From assembly GCA_905215675.1 (NCBI GenBank), contig CAJMRA010000028.1:1-12840 (forward strand): a DNA stretch of 12,840 nucleotides. The letters are read 5' to 3'. Both the position numbers and the translations under genes were made by a program. The DNA comes from an uncultured bacterium. GTDB lineage: Bacteria; Desulfobacterota; Desulfovibrionia; Desulfovibrionales; Desulfovibrionaceae. Each line of letters starts with the position of its first letter. Position 1 is the stretch's first letter. The notes under the pieces were generated by a model that saw only the letters and a list, made by a program, of their open reading frames with translations, did no database searches and was not told the DNA's origin. Positions 1 to 8,215 of the stretch are shown here, piece after piece.

Positions 1-57
1 CGCGAAACGACAGGCCGTATGGTTTGAAACGCGCAGCGTTTCAAACTGAAATTGCGC
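1..57 (+). repeat. Dispersed palindromic intergenic repeat, copy A (3' part)
   Basis: This is the right-hand part of a repeat that recurs at 10907-10997, 12086-12231 and 12794-12840, all in the same orientation. It shares the segment CGAAACGACAGGCC followed by an inverted repeat. In this copy the inverted repeat is perfect: GTTTGAAACGC (22-32), loop GCA, then GCGTTTCAAAC (36-46). The terminal box is degenerate here (ATTGCGC where copies B and C have AATGCTC). The left part lies outside the window. It sits upstream of the DedA gene and could end up in that gene's leader. Confidence 0.75.
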
Positions 58-234
58 ATGACGGCGCATGTCCTGTTGTTGTGCCACAAGCCGCCATAAG
101 GTACAAGAGGACTGCCGCGCGTGTGTTCCCGGCCGGAAAAGGGAAGGGAAGACGACGCGGAAACGGACGATTCCGGCAGGCGGGGAAACGAGCCCTTCCG
201 GGATGCTGCGCCTCTTCACCGCAAAGGAGTTCTT

Positions 235-879
235 GTGGAAGCACTGGCCTTTCTTGTGGATTTCATTCTGCATATCGACGCCCATCTTTTCGAGCTGGTC
301 GCCGATTACGGGGCGTGGATTTACGCCATCCTGTTCATCATTGTCTTTTGCGAAACGGGGCTTGTGGTCACGCCCTTTCTTCCCGGCGATTCGCTGCTCT
401 TCGCATCCGGCGTCGTGGCCGGAGCCGGACTCATGGGCTATGAACACGTACTGCTGACGCTGCTGGCCGCGGGCGTGCTGGGCGACGCCTGCAACTACTT
501 CATCGGGCGGCATGTGGGCCCGGCCATTTTTGCGCGCGACACGCGCTTCATCAAGAAGGAACATCTGCTCAAGGCCAACCGCTTCTATGAAAAGCACGGC
601 GGCAAGGCCATCATTCTGGCCCGCTTTATTCCCATAGTGCGCACCTTTGCTCCCTTTGTGGCGGGCATTGCGCTCATGTGCCCGCACACGTTCTTTCTTT
701 TCAACATCACGGGCTGCGTTCTCTGGGTGGGCGGTCTTGTTTCGGCGGGCTATTTCCTCGGGAATCAACCCTGGGTGCGCGACAATTTCGGCATCATCGT
801 CTACGCCATCATCATCATTTCCATACTGCCGGTCGCCATCGAACTGCTGCGGGCCAGAATGAACCGGAAAAAGGAGTGA
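235..879 (+). CDS. DedA/VTT-family inner-membrane protein
   Basis: A 214-aa polytopic membrane protein of the DedA (SNARE-associated/VTT) family. Family members act as proton-coupled lipid carriers or flippases; one bacterial branch recycles undecaprenyl phosphate. The GTG start is chosen because AAAGGAG (223-229) lies five bases upstream and the length fits the family (about 200-220 aa); the frame stays open upstream to 121, but that part looks non-protein-like. Visible family landmarks are Glu40 in the first re-entrant region, FLPGDSLLF (48-56, Asp52), GDACNYFIGR (83-92), and ARFIPIVRTFAPFVAG (129-144) with Arg130, Arg136 and Pro140. These match the acidic and arginine residues known to be required in E. 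coli YqjA/YghB. Hydrophobic segments lie at about 28-62, 70-92, 138-172 and 185-205, followed by a basic tail. It appears monocistronic. A weak promoter-like pair (TTGTGC 79-84, 17-base spacer, TACAAG 102-107) precedes it. The exact lipid substrate cannot be assigned. Confidence 0.93.
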   Translation: MEALAFLVDFILHIDAHLFELVADYGAWIYAILFIIVFCETGLVVTPFLPGDSLLFASGVVAGAGLMGYEHVLLTLLAAGVLGDACNYFIGRHVGPAIFARDTRFIKKEHLLKANRFYEKHGGKAIILARFIPIVRTFAPFVAGIALMCPHTFFLFNITGCVLWVGGLVSAGYFLGNQPWVRDNFGIIVYAIIIISILPVAIELLRARMNRKKE

Positions 880-951
880 TGCGGCGGAAGACCGCAAGGT
901 CCCCGGCGGCGACAGGCCGCATGGCTTATCTGAAAACGCCCATGAAGCAAG

Positions 952-978
952 GGGAGTGAAACTCCCGGCCTTCAGGCC
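952..978. terminator. Pair of short hairpins between convergent genes, possible terminator
   Basis: Two adjacent small stem-loops fill the end of the 99-base gap between the DedA gene and the convergent HipA-like gene. The first is GGGAGT (952-957), loop GAA, ACTCCC (961-966). The second is GGCCT (967-971), loop TC, AGGCC (974-978), directly abutting the HipA-like stop codon. Neither is followed by a clean T-run: the plus strand continues TCATGCTTTCTCT, which is only moderately T-rich. A termination role for either gene is inferred from position and is weak. Confidence 0.3.
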
Positions 979-2166
979 TCATGCTTTCTCTCCCTGCCAG
1001 AAACGCAGCTCACTCTCGACGGTATCCTGCGCTTCAAGCAGGCGGGAGGCTCGCTGCCGTATGGCTGCTTCAATGAGCTTCAGACGTTTCGGAGAAAGAT
1101 TATACCGGGGGTGCCGCTTCAGTTTGCAGGCCAGCAGGCGACGCAGCCCCTCGCGATGTCGCGGTTTCATGCAGAGCCGGGCTACGGAGAAAAAGTCGCC
1201 GTAACAGACAGGCCCCTGGGCATCAGCGAAATTGAGAAAAGCCTGTCTGCTTTCCTCTTCTCCGGGAGAGGCAAAATTGAACAGCGAATTTCCATGATCA
1301 AACAGCGGCGCAGGGCCTTTCAGGGTATTTGTCGCCGCGTCCACGAGAAAGCCAAAATTCCCGAAATGCCGATCCGTATTGCCGATGACGGCATCAAAGA
1401 CGAGCATATCTTCCAGCATGTCCTTACAGGCCGTATCGAGCGTTCCGTAATAGTCGATGACCGCCTGCATGCCGCCGCTCTTCACAATCTGACCGACAGG
1501 CACAAACGAAACAGCCTTGCTGGTGAAGAGCTCGCATCTGGAGCAAAGCCGCGATTTCCATTTGCTGAGCGTGTACGGGACGGCATTCACGCCAAGCACC
1601 CGGGCAACCTGCCAGGCGTAGAATTCGGAATACGGCTCATTGCCGGTATTGGACGCCCCCTCAGTCCCGCCTTTATAGAGGTATATCCTGCCGGACTGAC
1701 GCCGCCAGCACTTCGGAAGCATGCCGTTCGTCGTAAATTCAGGGCTTGAGGCCGCGGACGCGCGCACGGAACTTCCATAGCCGGTAAAGGCTATGCCCGC
1801 CAGCACCTCGCTGAATCTGTTATCGTAAAGATTGCACTGCGCAAACGTCTTCGTGAACCCGTCCCGGACGACCCAGTAGCTGTCGTTGAGCGAAAGCCCC
1901 TTGCTGATATCAATAATCCCCATGGTGCTGTTTGCGGACAAGCCGACCTTTGCCAGCAACGAATGGATATACGCCCTGTTCCGGGGAATTTTTCTGTGCT
2001 TCAGCCAGCGGGCAAGGCCGCTGTTTGTTACTTCCATCCCCAGCGGCATCAATGGCAGCGCATCCTGATCCACATCCGTTATGGAAACTTCAGGCGTATC
2101 GCCGCCATCTCCGGCGGAGAACCGGATCAAGTCCCTGTCAAAGAGCTTCAAGGTGTAATCTGCCAT
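979..2166 (-). CDS. Stand-alone HipA-like serine/threonine kinase
   Basis: A 395-aa protein with a HipA-type kinase core. YLYKGG (162-167) supplies the likely nucleotide-binding lysine (Lys165), IGNTDRHFGN (261-270) is the catalytic loop with Asp265 and Asn270, and LFDHGNSL (288-295) is the metal-binding Asp motif. The first 130 residues carry the WLKHRKIPRNR and ISKGLSLNDSYWV stretches often seen in orphan HipA/CtkA-like kinases of gut anaerobes. HipA kinases phosphorylate proteins such as GltX and cause growth arrest unless held by HipB. Here no XRE/HipB gene is seen on either side, so it may be an orphan kinase rather than a toxin-antitoxin pair. The ATG is supported by GGAGC 5-9 bases upstream (complement of 2171-2175). 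A -10-like TAAAAT lies on this strand at 2242-2237 without a good -35. It is convergent with the DedA gene and divergent from the GTPase operon. The substrate is unknown. Confidence 0.88.
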   Translation of the reverse strand: MADYTLKLFDRDLIRFSAGDGGDTPEVSITDVDQDALPLMPLGMEVTNSGLARWLKHRKIPRNRAYIHSLLAKVGLSANSTMGIIDISKGLSLNDSYWVVRDGFTKTFAQCNLYDNRFSEVLAGIAFTGYGSSVRASAASSPEFTTNGMLPKCWRRQSGRIYLYKGGTEGASNTGNEPYSEFYAWQVARVLGVNAVPYTLSKWKSRLCSRCELFTSKAVSFVPVGQIVKSGGMQAVIDYYGTLDTACKDMLEDMLVFDAVIGNTDRHFGNFGFLVDAATNTLKGPAPLFDHGNSLFNFASPGEEESRQAFLNFADAQGPVCYGDFFSVARLCMKPRHREGLRRLLACKLKRHPRYNLSPKRLKLIEAAIRQRASRLLEAQDTVESELRFWQGEKA

Positions 2167-2877
2167 ATCTGCTCCGTGTGAATCGTATCTGCGGACGCCC
2201 TGTCCGGCTGTTCCTCCCCTGCGGGAGCCTGCCGAAATTTTATGGCCTTTTTCCAGAGTGATCCAGTCCGCATTCCGCCCGCAAGATGGAACGCCGACGG
2301 ACTATGCTGGCGCCACAGGGGCCGGACAGACATCCCGGAGCCTGTCGCCTCTGCGGCCATTGCGCTGGCCCTTGTCTGCGCCGCCAGCCCCGCCCTGTCG
2401 GCCAGCTGGCTTACCTGTCCTGAAAAAGTCCTTGATACCGCCACCATTTCGGGCATCTATCAGGGATGGTACGAGGCGGAGGAAGGACTGCACTTTTTGA
2501 AGAGAGTTCCCCGCGCCGCTTACGCGGCGGGCCGCCCGTCTTTCCCCAGCATGAGACCGGGCCGCCGGGCTGTCCTTTTTCCTCTTCCTGCGCTACAATG
2601 GAGCAACTTTATCCTTCCGGCGGGACGGCGCATGAAAAAAAATGTTTATCGCCGGTTCTGCCGCCCCGCCGCGGCCGTTCTCCGCGCCAGACCGGCAGAA
2701 CGGACAGGGCAACGAATTTTCCACGGCGGCATGCTTGCGGCCTGCGCGCGCATCCGGGGCGGAGCCGCTTCCGGTTACAGGGGAATTTTCTTCGTCAGGG
2801 CGCGCGAAAAGCGGACGGCGCTTGCGCCCATCAACATCCAGCTCGACACCCGTCGACCCCTCTCCAGGGAGAACTTC
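2167..2877. other. 711-base divergent spacer, no convincing intact gene
   Basis: This spacer separates the HipA-like gene from the GTPase operon and must hold both promoters. The only protein-like stretch is on the plus strand at about 2338-2505. Its translation contains a signal-peptide-like run (AAIALALVCAASPALSASW) followed by CPEKVLDTATISGIYQGWYE, but it has no plausible start of its own and runs without a stop into the GTPase frame; it may be a decayed secreted-protein fragment. A GC hairpin (about 2511-2529, arms CGCCGC/GCGGCG around TTAC) follows, without a T-run. A -10-like TACAAT at 2594-2599 with only a weak -35 (CTGTCC, 2570-2575) is the best operon promoter candidate. An ATG at 2632 is in frame with GTPase A but poorly supported as a start. 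Confidence 0.5.
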
Positions 2878-5211
2878 ATGAGCCTGCTTGAATCGCTGCA
2901 AGAACGTCAGGACCTCCTTTCCTACGGCCTCCGGCTTGTCTGCGACACAAAGAAACTGTACGCCGCCTACGGCAAAGATGTGCTCACGGCCTCCTACGAC
3001 CGCTTTGCCGCCATTGAGAAAAGCCTGACGGCCAAAGAAATCCGCATGGTTGTCGTCGGCGAATTTTCGCGCGGCAAATCGTCCCTGCTGAACGCGCTTA
3101 TGGGCTCTGTTTACCTTCCCTACGCCAACGAAGCGACAACGGCCATCAACTTCTTTATCTACGGCCTGCCGGAAAAAGAAACCGCGCCGCACCTTGTCGT
3201 TGTGTTTTGCGACGGACGCCGACAGCGGATCGAGCTGAGCCAAAGTCAGGACAAGCTGAAAGCATGGGAAAAGGAAATCGAAAAATGGGGCACGGAGCTT
3301 GACACGGACAGCAGCGATCTTCGCTCCGAAGTCGATTACATTGAGCTTTACATCGATCACCCTCTGCTCAATCTCGGCCTTGTGCTGATCGACACTCCCG
3401 GCCTGGAGTCCATCCAGAAGCATCATGAAGAAATCACCCGCCGCGCCATCGACACGGCTCACATAGCCATCTGGGTGCAAAGCACAGTGCAGCTCGGCGG
3501 CAACAGCCGCGAATGGCAGTTCCTGAAGGAAACCATCCGCAAGAACTTCCGCAAGTTTCTGACGGTCGTGAACTGGTGGGACTGCGTGATGGAACCGCAG
3601 GACGAGCAGGACAAGCTCATCCCCGCCGCCATCCGCGAACGAAAAAAGATGGACATTGTGCGGGGGCAGTTCCGCAAGATGCTGCCCGACGTGCCGCCGG
3701 AAGAGCTCGACATTATGACAAGCGAGCGCAACCTCTTCGGCGTCAGCGCGCGCTGGGCCCTGCAGGGCACTCCCGAACAGAAGGCGCGCTCCGGCCTGGA
3801 CAGACTCTCCGCCCGCATTCAGGAACTCTGTTCCGGCAGCGAAGCCCGCGCCGAAATATTCTACAAGCCCATGAAGCAGCTCGGCGTCCTTCAGGATACG
3901 CTGGACAAGTATCTCAGCGAGTCGCTGCGCGCTCTGGAGACGGAAAACTCCCTGGAGCAGCAAAAAAGAGACTGCGAACTCCTTGAAATGGAAATCACCC
4001 AGCTCGAACAGAAAATGCAGATTTCCATCAGCGAAACAAAGGAAGACCATACAAGAATATGCAACGAGTGCATCCGAAAGATAATGACGGAACTCGTGGA
4101 ACCGCTGCGCGACCTCAAGCAGGAAATCGAGTTTCAGGTCACGCCGGACTATGTGCGCGAGCGCATTCAGGCCAAAGACGCGACCGTTACGCTGCCGGAC
4201 AACCTTCAGGAAGCCTACGCCGCAACTCTGCAGGAGGTCGGCGACAAGTGGAACGCGCAGCGCGAGGAAGTCGCGGCCACGCTTCAGGAACTGCGCCTGG
4301 ACTATGCGCGGGAAATGAACAGGCATGTCGGCGACATTGCGTCCAGCCTGAATGGGCTCGACATTTCCCTGCCGGACATGGACGTGCAGTGCGATCTCGA
4401 TCTGAGCGGCCTTGAAAAATTCTACACGGAAAAAATGCGCATTGAGGAAAACATCGCCGCCTACGAACAGCAGATTGACTCCTACAACGAACGCCTAGGG
4501 CAGGAGGCCGCCAACGACACTCTGGTGGCAAACGCCAGAGAAGCCCTCAACAGGGCGGAACGCCGCCTTGTGGAGCTGGGGCCGCAGCCCCAGCCCTTCA
4601 TGCGGCAGGAATCGCGGCAAGTTTCCAGCGGCGGCCTGTACAGCAGCCCGCGCTACTCGACGGTCGATGTGCCGGACTACACGCCCGTCAACGAATGGAG
4701 GGAACAGCGCTCCAGACTTGAAGCGACCCTGAACGACAAGGAAAAGGCGCTTGAGGAGATCATCCGCGTCGAAGAGGAAAAAACCGGCCGCCGCCTGAGC
4801 ATGGCATCCGCCAAACGGCGTCTGGAGCAGCAGCTGGAAAGAATGCGCTCCAATCAGGCCGCGGCCGAGCGGCAGCAGCGGGAGAAGCTTGATTCTCTGG
4901 TCGCCCGCGTGCACCGCCAGCTCATTCACGCCACGTCGGGGCAGCTCAACGGATTTATCCGCATGCTGGAAAAGAACGCCTCGGAAGGCCTTGTCGGGGT
5001 CTTCAATCATCAGCTCGACTACCTGCAGACCTGCGTGCAGGAACAGTTCATGGAGCCTCTGCACGGCAAACAGGCAAGCCGCGAAGAAGCCGTCAGACTG
5101 CTTGAGCAGGGCAAGGCGGAAATCGAAAAACGCAGAACGCAGCTTGAAGAGGCCCTGCGGGAACTGCACGCGCTGCAACAGCAGACAGCCGCCTGCTGCG
5201 CCGCGGAATAA
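2878..5211 (+). CDS. Dynamin-like large GTPase A (dynamin family protein)
   Basis: A 777-aa protein with an N-terminal dynamin-type G domain. G1 is GEFSRGKSS (61-69), the switch/G2 threonines are in NEATTAINFF (84-93), and G3 is DTPG (172-175). The G4 position reads NWWD (232-235), where the usual lysine is replaced by tryptophan. Residues from about 330 to the end are almost wholly helical, with heptad-rich coiled coils near 350-410, 606-678 and 735-777 and a proline/serine-rich break near 565-600. No clear membrane-spanning segment is visible, unlike partner B. Bacterial dynamin-like proteins bind and remodel or tether membranes on GTP binding. ATG 2878 is chosen for AGGGAG (2866-2871) six bases upstream and because the G domain then starts at a normal distance. 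The frame is open upstream to 2242, but that part is arginine-rich and unlike a dynamin. It is the first gene of the operon, 12 bases before B. Confidence 0.9.
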   Translation: MSLLESLQERQDLLSYGLRLVCDTKKLYAAYGKDVLTASYDRFAAIEKSLTAKEIRMVVVGEFSRGKSSLLNALMGSVYLPYANEATTAINFFIYGLPEKETAPHLVVVFCDGRRQRIELSQSQDKLKAWEKEIEKWGTELDTDSSDLRSEVDYIELYIDHPLLNLGLVLIDTPGLESIQKHHEEITRRAIDTAHIAIWVQSTVQLGGNSREWQFLKETIRKNFRKFLTVVNWWDCVMEPQDEQDKLIPAAIRERKKMDIVRGQFRKMLPDVPPEELDIMTSERNLFGVSARWALQGTPEQKARSGLDRLSARIQELCSGSEARAEIFYKPMKQLGVLQDTLDKYLSESLRALETENSLEQQKRDCELLEMEITQLEQKMQISISETKEDHTRICNECIRKIMTELVEPLRDLKQEIEFQVTPDYVRERIQAKDATVTLPDNLQEAYAATLQEVGDKWNAQREEVAATLQELRLDYAREMNRHVGDIASSLNGLDISLPDMDVQCDLDLSGLEKFYTEKMRIEENIAAYEQQIDSYNERLGQEAANDTLVANAREALNRAERRLVELGPQPQPFMRQESRQVSSGGLYSSPRYSTVDVPDYTPVNEWREQRSRLEATLNDKEKALEEIIRVEEEKTGRRLSMASAKRRLEQQLERMRSNQAAAERQQREKLDSLVARVHRQLIHATSGQLNGFIRMLEKNASEGLVGVFNHQLDYLQTCVQEQFMEPLHGKQASREEAVRLLEQGKAEIEKRRTQLEEALRELHALQQQTAACCAAE

Positions 5212-5223
5212 CGGGAGGAACAC

Positions 5224-7497
5224 ATGGACTATTCCCGACTGCGCGAATGCCTGCCCCAGGCAGATCGCGAACGATTCGACACCCTCTGGGAACAGACGGG
5301 AGGCAACAACTCTCCGCTGTATGCCTGTCTGGCCGGAGCCTTCTCCGCCGGCAAGACAACGCTGCTCAACACGCTTATCGGCAACGCGCTGCTCCCTGTG
5401 GCACAGGAGGAGACAACGGCCCTGCCCACTTTCGTGGAATATGCGCCGGCCCCGCGCTGCGAGCTGGCGGGAACCGACGGCGCGACGCCAATCGCGCCGG
5501 AGAATCTCCCGGCGATCATTGCCAATCCCCCGCAGGAGGCCCGGCTGGTCAGCGTCGGCCTGCCCCTCCCCTGGCTTCAGGGGCTTTGCCTTGTCGATCT
5601 GCCCGGCAGCGGCAGCCTTGACGAACGCAATCACGAATACAGCCGCGAGCAGCTCCGGCAGGCCGACGCCGTCGTCTACCTGCTGGCGCCCCGCGGCCCG
5701 TCCCGCGACGACCTCCGCAATCTGACCCTGCTGCATACCCGCGGCAAGAAAGTGCTTCTTGGCGTCGCCCAGTGGGATCGGGTGGAAGAAGCGGTGGCGC
5801 GCGGCGAAAAGGAACCCGATCTCGCCGCATGGGCGGCGGACATTCTCTATCAGACAGGGCTGGAATGCGCCCCCTGCCCCGTAAGCCGGACAGGGCTGGG
5901 CCGGGAACAGGTCATCGACTTTCTGCAACAGACGGCGCGAGAGCTGCGCGACCTGCGTCTGCGGCGCTTTGTCGCGGAAGCCCGCCCCATGCTGACCGCC
6001 CTGCTGGAACACTGTCAGGAAGCCGCAGGCATGCTGGCCGCCGATACGGAGGAAGCCCGGCAGCAGCAGCATGAGGAGCTTCTGCGGCAAAAGCAGGAAC
6101 TGCTCGAAACGCGCCGACAGGCGGAAAAGCGCAGGCAGGAGGAAACGCAGGCGCTGCTGCAACGCTGGGACAGCGGCTGCGAAGAGCTCTCCGTCCAGCT
6201 GGAGGAAGGGCTGCGCGCTTCCGCCGAGCAGTGGACGGACAAAAACGGCGAAGAAGCCTTTCTGGAGCGGGGCGAGACCCTGCTGCGGGAAACGCTCGCC
6301 CAGGCGGCCGCGCTGGGGCAGACGCTCTCGCAACGCTACGGCCAGCTGGAAATTCCAGAGGCGGAGCTGCGGAGGCGGCATCTGCATCTCGCGCCGCCTC
6401 AGCCCGTCGCGGCGGCGGATTTTCTGGACGTGGGCCGTCTGGAACTGCTGGAAAAACGCATGCGCGGGCTTCAGGAGCAGCAGCGGCAGGCGGCAAAAGA
6501 CACGCAGGCCAGCCCGGACAGCCTCAGAGCGGAAATCAAAGAGCAGGAGCTGCTCCTTAACGACCTGCAAAACCAGCGGCAGGAGATTCTGTCCGCGCCC
6601 CTGCCCCGTATTGAGACCACCGAAGCGGCAACGGGCAGCGGTCAGAGGCTGGGCCGTATCATTGGAGAAATAGCCGACATCGGGCTTCTCCTTGCGGTGC
6701 CAATAACAGCAGCCAGCAAAATCGGCAGCCTCGCGGGCAAGGCTGGCAAGATGATCGGCATGTCGGCCAGAGCGGCAAAACAAGCGGCAGCGGTAGCCAG
6801 GGCGGGAACATCCGTGGCCCTGCATCTGAATCGGGCGGGCCAGAGAGCGCAGATACCGCAATCCCGAAGAGGCGGCGGATTGATCCCCCCCGAAGTGCTG
6901 GACAAAATCGGCAAGCTGGACATGCTTACTCTGGGCTACTGGGGCGAACGCATCGGCAGCGCCCTTGACGGCGAACCCGTAATCAGCTCCCACACAGACC
7001 CCGAAGCCCTCCGCAGGCAGCAGGAAGCCCTCGCAAAAATCGACGCCTCGCTCCGGGAGCGTCAGCTGCGCATCTTCGATCTGGAAAAGGAACTGGCAGC
7101 CCCTCGCGCAAACATCGCCGCCATCGAGGCGGAAATAACCTCCGTCCGCGGCGAAATGGAGGCGCTCGCCGCGCAGGCGGAACAGAAGAAAGCGACGGAG
7201 GAAGCCGCCCGGCAGCGTGAATTCCAGTCCATGCTGGCCTATGAAAAAAAACGTTGCGGCAAGGAATGGCTGCACCTGTTCACGCAGCAGAGCCAGTCCA
7301 TGCGACGGCTCCTTCAGGCCATGCTGCACAACTGGTGGGAAGGCTACCTGCCGGAGCTGCTCGACGAAAGAGAAGGCAGGGTGCGGGAACTGCTCGAACA
7401 GAGGAATAAACTGCCGGCCCGGCGGCAGCAGCGCGAGGCGGCCCTGCGCGCCGAGGAGGAAGGCGTCCGGCAGGCGCTGCGGGAACTTGAACAATGA
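5224..7497 (+). CDS. Dynamin-like large GTPase B with hydrophobic paddle-like segment
   Basis: A 757-aa protein beginning with a G domain. G1 is GAFSAGKTT (38-46), followed by LLPVAQEETTALP with the switch threonines at 64-65; G3 is DLPG (125-128) and the G4 position is AQWD (182-185). Coiled coils lie near 275-320, 430-470, 595-665 and 725-757. Between them, residues about 480-535 form an Ala/Gly/Ile/Leu-rich stretch (starting IGEIADIGLLLAVPITAAS) resembling the membrane-inserting paddle of bacterial dynamins such as BDLP or Leo proteins. GGGAGG (5213-5218) precedes the ATG by five bases. The stop overlaps the start of the next gene as ATGA, implying translational coupling. Pairing of A and B resembles known two-dynamin systems whose subunits form hetero-oligomers (LeoABC, Campylobacter DLP1/DLP2). 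The partnership here is inferred from synteny. The function is membrane remodelling at family level; the specific process is unknown. Confidence 0.9.
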   Translation: MDYSRLRECLPQADRERFDTLWEQTGGNNSPLYACLAGAFSAGKTTLLNTLIGNALLPVAQEETTALPTFVEYAPAPRCELAGTDGATPIAPENLPAIIANPPQEARLVSVGLPLPWLQGLCLVDLPGSGSLDERNHEYSREQLRQADAVVYLLAPRGPSRDDLRNLTLLHTRGKKVLLGVAQWDRVEEAVARGEKEPDLAAWAADILYQTGLECAPCPVSRTGLGREQVIDFLQQTARELRDLRLRRFVAEARPMLTALLEHCQEAAGMLAADTEEARQQQHEELLRQKQELLETRRQAEKRRQEETQALLQRWDSGCEELSVQLEEGLRASAEQWTDKNGEEAFLERGETLLRETLAQAAALGQTLSQRYGQLEIPEAELRRRHLHLAPPQPVAAADFLDVGRLELLEKRMRGLQEQQRQAAKDTQASPDSLRAEIKEQELLLNDLQNQRQEILSAPLPRIETTEAATGSGQRLGRIIGEIADIGLLLAVPITAASKIGSLAGKAGKMIGMSARAAKQAAAVARAGTSVALHLNRAGQRAQIPQSRRGGGLIPPEVLDKIGKLDMLTLGYWGERIGSALDGEPVISSHTDPEALRRQQEALAKIDASLRERQLRIFDLEKELAAPRANIAAIEAEITSVRGEMEALAAQAEQKKATEEAARQREFQSMLAYEKKRCGKEWLHLFTQQSQSMRRLLQAMLHNWWEGYLPELLDEREGRVRELLEQRNKLPARRQQREAALRAEEEGVRQALRELEQ

Positions 7498-8198
7498 ACG
7501 AAACGCGCGACGCGCTGCGGCGCATCCTGCGGCGCGAGGCAAACGCGCTCTACCCCTGCCCGCGTTCCCCGGCCCTTCAGCGGGCGGGGGCGCGGCTGGA
7601 CGCGCTGGCGGACGCCGCCCCCGCGCTTCTCTGCATGCTGGCCGAACCCTGGCGGGAGGCCGTCGCCGGGCAGGAAACAGCGGCGGAAATTCTCCGCTGC
7701 TGCGCGCTCGTCCATCTCTATGCGCGCGTCCTCGACGATGCCGTGGACGAAAATCTGCCCTGCCACCGGCTGGCGCTGCTCCGGGCGCAGCCGCTCTACT
7801 GGCGGGCCGTTTCCCGTCTGGGGCGGCTGTCCTCCCTGCCGCCGGAAGAGGGAGAAAGACTCCTTCGGGAAACCGTCGAGGCGGTGCTGACGGACGACAA
7901 CGCGCCCGCGCCGGAATGCTGGGGCAGGAAGAACCATCACCTTCTGCTTGTTCCCCTGCTGCTTTCAAACGACGCCGCGGCATTTGCGGCGGCAAAGGAA
8001 CCTCTGTCCGACGCCCTCTGCCTTCTTCAGGCCGCGGACGAGCTGGATCAGGCCGCGACTGGCGACACGGATGTTTTCGCGCGCCTCGCGCTGGAGACGC
8101 AGCGCAGAGACGCGATCCCCCGCCTCGCGGAACTGGGCTGGCAAAGCCTCGCCTGGCATCTCTGCGCCGTCGTCCGGGATATGCTGCGCCGACTCTGA
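7494..8198 (+). CDS. Helical protein resembling class I isoprenoid synthases
   Basis: A 234-aa, Ala/Leu/Arg-rich, predicted all-helical protein encoded between two dynamin-like GTPases. Two motifs stand out. Residues 70-86 (CALVHLYARVLDDAVDE) end in DDAVD (81-85), matching the first aspartate-rich DDxxD motif of trans-prenyltransferases. Residues 179-191 (QAADELDQAATGD) resemble the second motif, usually FQxxDDxxDxxGD, with Gln179, Asp182, Asp185 and Gly190-Asp191 in register. Their spacing of about 100 residues is compatible with a compact class I isoprenoid synthase fold, although 234 aa is shorter than typical polyprenyl synthases (about 300). If active it would bind Mg-diphosphate and an isoprenoid substrate, possibly supplying or sensing a lipid for the GTPases. 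The second motif lacks one canonical Asp, so it could equally be a non-catalytic scaffold. The ATG overlaps the upstream TGA by four bases. Fold assignment is by eye. Confidence 0.85.
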   Translation: MNETRDALRRILRREANALYPCPRSPALQRAGARLDALADAAPALLCMLAEPWREAVAGQETAAEILRCCALVHLYARVLDDAVDENLPCHRLALLRAQPLYWRAVSRLGRLSSLPPEEGERLLRETVEAVLTDDNAPAPECWGRKNHHLLLVPLLLSNDAAAFAAAKEPLSDALCLLQAADELDQAATGDTDVFARLALETQRRDAIPRLAELGWQSLAWHLCAVVRDMLRRL

Positions 8199-8215
8199 CC
8201 TTTACGGAACATGCC

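Noticed and set aside
907..940. Degenerate fifth copy of the dispersed repeat after the DedA gene (CGACAGGCCGCATGG)
   Set aside because: Only about 15 bases resemble the core and neither hairpin nor end box is present; chance similarity cannot be excluded.
2148..2456. Minus-strand 102-codon frame upstream of the HipA-like gene as a HipB antitoxin
   Set aside because: The sequence shows no helix-turn-helix pattern and overlaps the HipA-like start in another frame with no good ribosome site.
2242..2877. N-terminal extension of GTPase A to 2242 or 2632
   Set aside because: The added residues are arginine/proline-rich and unlike a dynamin, while ATG 2878 has AGGGAG at good spacing. The ATG at 2632 keeps a small chance.
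2593..4326. Minus-strand open frame of 577 codons opposite GTPase A
   Set aside because: Same bias effect. The plus strand has an intact G domain, and no ribosome site or family motif supports the antisense frame.
7217..8215. N-terminal extension of GTPase D over gene C
   Set aside because: This overlaps all of gene C in another frame and gives basic low-complexity sequence. ATG 8216 puts G1 at residue 36, as expected for the family.
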